Part shown: one piece after another, positions 61,872 to 64,000 of the stretch
Position numbering within the stretch: position 1 is the first letter of the stretch
How the letters are laid out: each line of letters begins with the position of its first letter
Assembly (NCBI GenBank): GCA_963747535.1
Contig: CAVVFX010000007.1
Coordinates: 124,001 to 188,000 of the forward strand
Direction of reading: 5' to 3'
Length of the DNA: 64,000 bases
Origin: CAVVFX01 sp963747535
Lineage (GTDB): Bacteria; Acidobacteriota; Terriglobia; Bryobacterales; Bryobacteraceae
The notes under the pieces: model-generated
The model's input: the letters and a program-made list of their open reading frames with translations, nothing else
Told to the model about the DNA's origin: nothing
Databases searched by the model: none
Program-made: the position numbers and the translations under genes

Positions 61872-64000
61872 AGTTCCGGTCGAAGTAATAGAAGAAGCCG
61901 TCTTCCGTTCCCACAATCAAATCCGGCTTGCCATCCCCATTCCAATCGACGACGAACGGCGTTGGGTTGTGACCCTGGAACCTGGTCTTCAGTATTAATC
62001 CGCGGGACTGCATGACCGGCTTTTCCTGCGTGCCGATGTTCTTGTACCAGACAGGTCCGTCGGGAGAATCGGTGACTAAATCGAGAACTCCGTCGCCATC
62101 CCAATCCACGAGTTCGATCTTGCGGCGTCCGCTCGAGCCGGCGCGGCCTCCCGAAAGATTCAGAAACTTGCCCCCCGGCTCCAGGAAAATCCTCTCCGGC
62201 GGCAACAGCACGAGGCGACCGTTCCTGCGTGCCCGACGAAACAGGCAGAGATACCCGCGAGCATCGAGCATCACGAGGTCGGGTAGACCATCACGATCCC
62301 AGTCGACGACTTTTGGGGTGGTTCGCCACTGGGTGACAAGCTGCTTGCCTTGCGGTTCCCACCACACCCAGTCGGGCTTCGGAGCGCGTCCCGGCCATTC
62401 CACTTCGATCGGCCGCGCGGGCGCCAACTCCGGCTCTTGCCGGGTTCCAATATTGCGGAACCATTTCACCGCGCCGGTGATGTCGTTGACCACGATATCC
62501 AGCTTGCCATCGAGGTCCCAGTCCGCCACTGAAATGTTGGTGTAGCCCCATTTGGATTCCGCCGGACCTTGCACGGAGCCATTGGAACCCGCCTGAATTC
62601 GGATCACCTGGCCGCCCGCGTTCAAGTACCCGCGGTCTTCGAAGACCGGTGCGGCGGATGTGCCGGTGTTCTCAAAATACTGAATATAGCCGGCGGAATT
62701 CCCTGACAGCAGATCGAGCTTGCCGTCGCCGTTCCAGTCCACCACCACGGGCCGCGAGAGTGCGCCACTCTTCACGAAAGGATCCACCTGTTCGAGATAA
62801 CGCGGCGCTGCAAACCGTGGCTCCTGGCCACGCAGCGCCAGGTTCTCGAGCAGCGCCACACGGCCATCCTCTTCGCCTATGATCAGCGAGGGCCGTCCGT
62901 CCTGGTGCCACGAAACAATCCGTGGCTGGATCATGCACAAATCCATGTGGAGCACCCGGCCGTCGACTTTGAGTAATTCGACGGCGGCGAGTTGCGGAGG
63001 ATTACCTCTTCCCGAATTTCTGAAAAGTGAAATCGTGTCGATGAAATTCGAGGCAATCAAGTCCAACCGGCCCTTACCAAGCCAGTCAACCGGATTTGGT
63101 ACCGGGCTGCCATACTGATCGATCGGCTTTCCATCAGCTTCGACGAGAACGGGATCGGCATAGTGGGGTTCTGCGTTGGTGCCGACGTTGCGATGAAAGT
63201 AGACATGGCCGTGCAGCGGACCGCGCGTCCATTCGCCCTTTTCGTTGAAGGCATCATCCCATCCGTAGTCCCGCCAATCGCTGACGCCGACCAACAGGTC
63301 AATCTTGCCATCGCCATCCCAATCGACGGGATACCAGAGGTCGTCGCGGCCGACCCAATACTTGCGCGGCAGCTTCACTGGCACGAACTTCGACATGCGG
63401 TTCTTGCGGACATCGCTGTAGTATCCGCCGCTCACCACCAGGTCGATCGCCCCATCGCCGTTGAAATCAGCCGCGACCAGATCCTGCACCCCGGGTCCCA
63501 ACCATTCGGCGCGATCGAAGAGCGGCTTGTCGTTGGTCCCCAGGTTGCGGAACAGATACGTTCCGTTGTAAGGATGATCGGGGCAGCTGACGATCAGGTC
63601 GATGTTGCCGTCGCCATCGAAATCGAGCGCAACAGGATGCGCCCACAGTCCAACCGACAGCTTGCCCTTCACGCCCGTGCGACCGTAGGTAATGCGATCG
63701 CCTGTTCCGATTATTGCCGGCGACGCAAGCCGCTGCGACTCTCCGGAATGCTGCACGTCGAAATACACTCGATAGACTCCAGGACCTTGCGAAACCCAAC
63801 TTACTTTGGCTTCCGGGATTCGCCAATCGACCTTGGAGGGAAGAACGCCGTCAGTGGCGAAACCGATCACACGAACGGAATCGGGGTTGAAGTCGGACGG
63901 AAGGTTCTGCGCCATGAGCACGGGAGTGCCTCGCGGAACGGTGACCGTTACGGCGATCCGCAACTGGTCCCTGGTGGGCCAATCCGCGCCGTTCCGCGTT
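61855..64000 (-). CDS. FG-GAP/VCBS-repeat secreted protein, cut by the right edge
   Basis: A large beta-propeller protein whose N-terminus lies outside the window; the frame stays open through to 64000 (TRNGADWPTRDQLRIAV at the edge), so the TTG at 63963 is not the start. It has many calcium-binding repeats of the type DWDGDGKIDLLVG, DFDGDGNIDLIVS, DFNGDGAIDLVVS and DWNGDGKPDLIVG, spaced about 50-70 residues apart, with FRNxGT motifs (YLFRNLGTNDKP, YFENTGTSAAP). Such proteins bind calcium and act in adhesion or polysaccharide recognition. It converges on the PPC gene, with overlapping ends. Confidence 0.9.
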   Translation of the reverse strand, partial: TRNGADWPTRDQLRIAVTVTVPRGTPVLMAQNLPSDFNPDSVRVIGFATDGVLPSKVDWRIPEAKVSWVSQGPGVYRVYFDVQHSGESQRLASPAIIGTGDRITYGRTGVKGKLSVGLWAHPVALDFDGDGNIDLIVSCPDHPYNGTYLFRNLGTNDKPLFDRAEWLGPGVQDLVAADFNGDGAIDLVVSGGYYSDVRKNRMSKFVPVKLPRKYWVGRDDLWYPVDWDGDGKIDLLVGVSDWRDYGWDDAFNEKGEWTRGPLHGHVYFHRNVGTNAEPHYADPVLVEADGKPIDQYGSPVPNPVDWLGKGRLDLIASNFIDTISLFRNSGRGNPPQLAAVELLKVDGRVLHMDLCMIQPRIVSWHQDGRPSLIIGEEDGRVALLENLALRGQEPRFAAPRYLEQVDPFVKSGALSRPVVVDWNGDGKLDLLSGNSAGYIQYFENTGTSAAPVFEDRGYLNAGGQVIRIQAGSNGSVQGPAESKWGYTNISVADWDLDGKLDIVVNDITGAVKWFRNIGTRQEPELAPARPIEVEWPGRAPKPDWVWWEPQGKQLVTQWRTTPKVVDWDRDGLPDLVMLDARGYLCLFRRARRNGRLVLLPPERIFLEPGGKFLNLSGGRAGSSGRRKIELVDWDGDGVLDLVTDSPDGPVWYKNIGTQEKPVMQSRGLILKTRFQGHNPTPFVVDWNGDGKPDLIVGTEDGFFYYFDRNFISQP

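Overview
The window looks like a chromosomal segment of an Acidobacteriota member close to the Bryobacterales ('Solibacter'-like). The support is a high-GC genome with an Oar/TonB-dependent receptor that starts with a carboxypeptidase-regulatory-like domain, a VWFA-related protein of acidobacterial type, Tat-exported Gfo/Idh/MocA and aldo-keto enzymes, a DUF1501 plus DUF1549/DUF1553 pair, PPC-domain and FG-GAP/VCBS secreted proteins, and many small intergenic palindromic repeats. No rRNA, intact tRNA, CRISPR array, transposase or prophage gene was seen. Family assignments come from reading motifs, not from a database search.

Layout. 1-5.7 kb: edge-truncated glycosidase-like gene, Oar-like receptor and a divergent FadR-type regulator with two matching operator-like sites between them. 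5.7-10.4 kb: glycerate 2-kinase and shikimate kinase, divergent from a run of LON-domain protein, TonB-like protein (frameshifted) and HAD phosphatase. 10.7-17 kb: small conserved proteins, LarE, aldo-keto reductase, a decayed enolase-superfamily gene and a GH2 glycosidase. 17-22 kb: HtrA/DegP protease with a clear terminator, a NarL-type two-component pair and a PIG-V-like membrane mannosyltransferase. 22-27 kb: an orphan protein with caspase-like His and Cys motifs, an OmpA-like protein, and an ECF sigma/anti-sigma/secreted-protein operon. 27-33 kb: a tight minus-strand operon uvrA, conserved unknown, CPBP protease, mtnA. 33-40 kb: zinc-ribbon, coiled-coil and DksA-like small genes, an RRM protein, a GT4 glycosyltransferase, a DapA-family protein without its Schiff-base lysine, and an acetamidase plus PIG-L pair.

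40.1-46.4 kb is the accessory part: unknown small genes, a zinc-ribbon/TM/coiled-coil gene broken by an indel and an in-frame amber codon, then a row of toxin-antitoxin modules (HigBA and a VapC-type pair intact; BrnT/BrnA-like and Phd/PIN damaged by single-base indels), and a near-perfect long inverted repeat. 46.4-54.7 kb returns to housekeeping genes: orphan GroES, Gfo/Idh/MocA oxidoreductase, VWA protein, RluD-type pseudouridine synthase, PrmC, DinB, glycogen debranching enzyme and a small membrane protein. 54.7-64 kb carries a DUF1501 and DUF1549/DUF1553 pair riddled with indels but otherwise well conserved, then WD40, PPC-domain and VCBS proteins.

Two themes stand out. At least four families of short intergenic palindromes recur, often right behind stop codons, and three protein termini (UvrA, MtnA, WD40 protein) seem to be built from or to overlap such repeats. 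Single-base indels are concentrated in non-essential genes while housekeeping genes are clean. That could be real decay, but local sequencing or assembly error must be excluded first.
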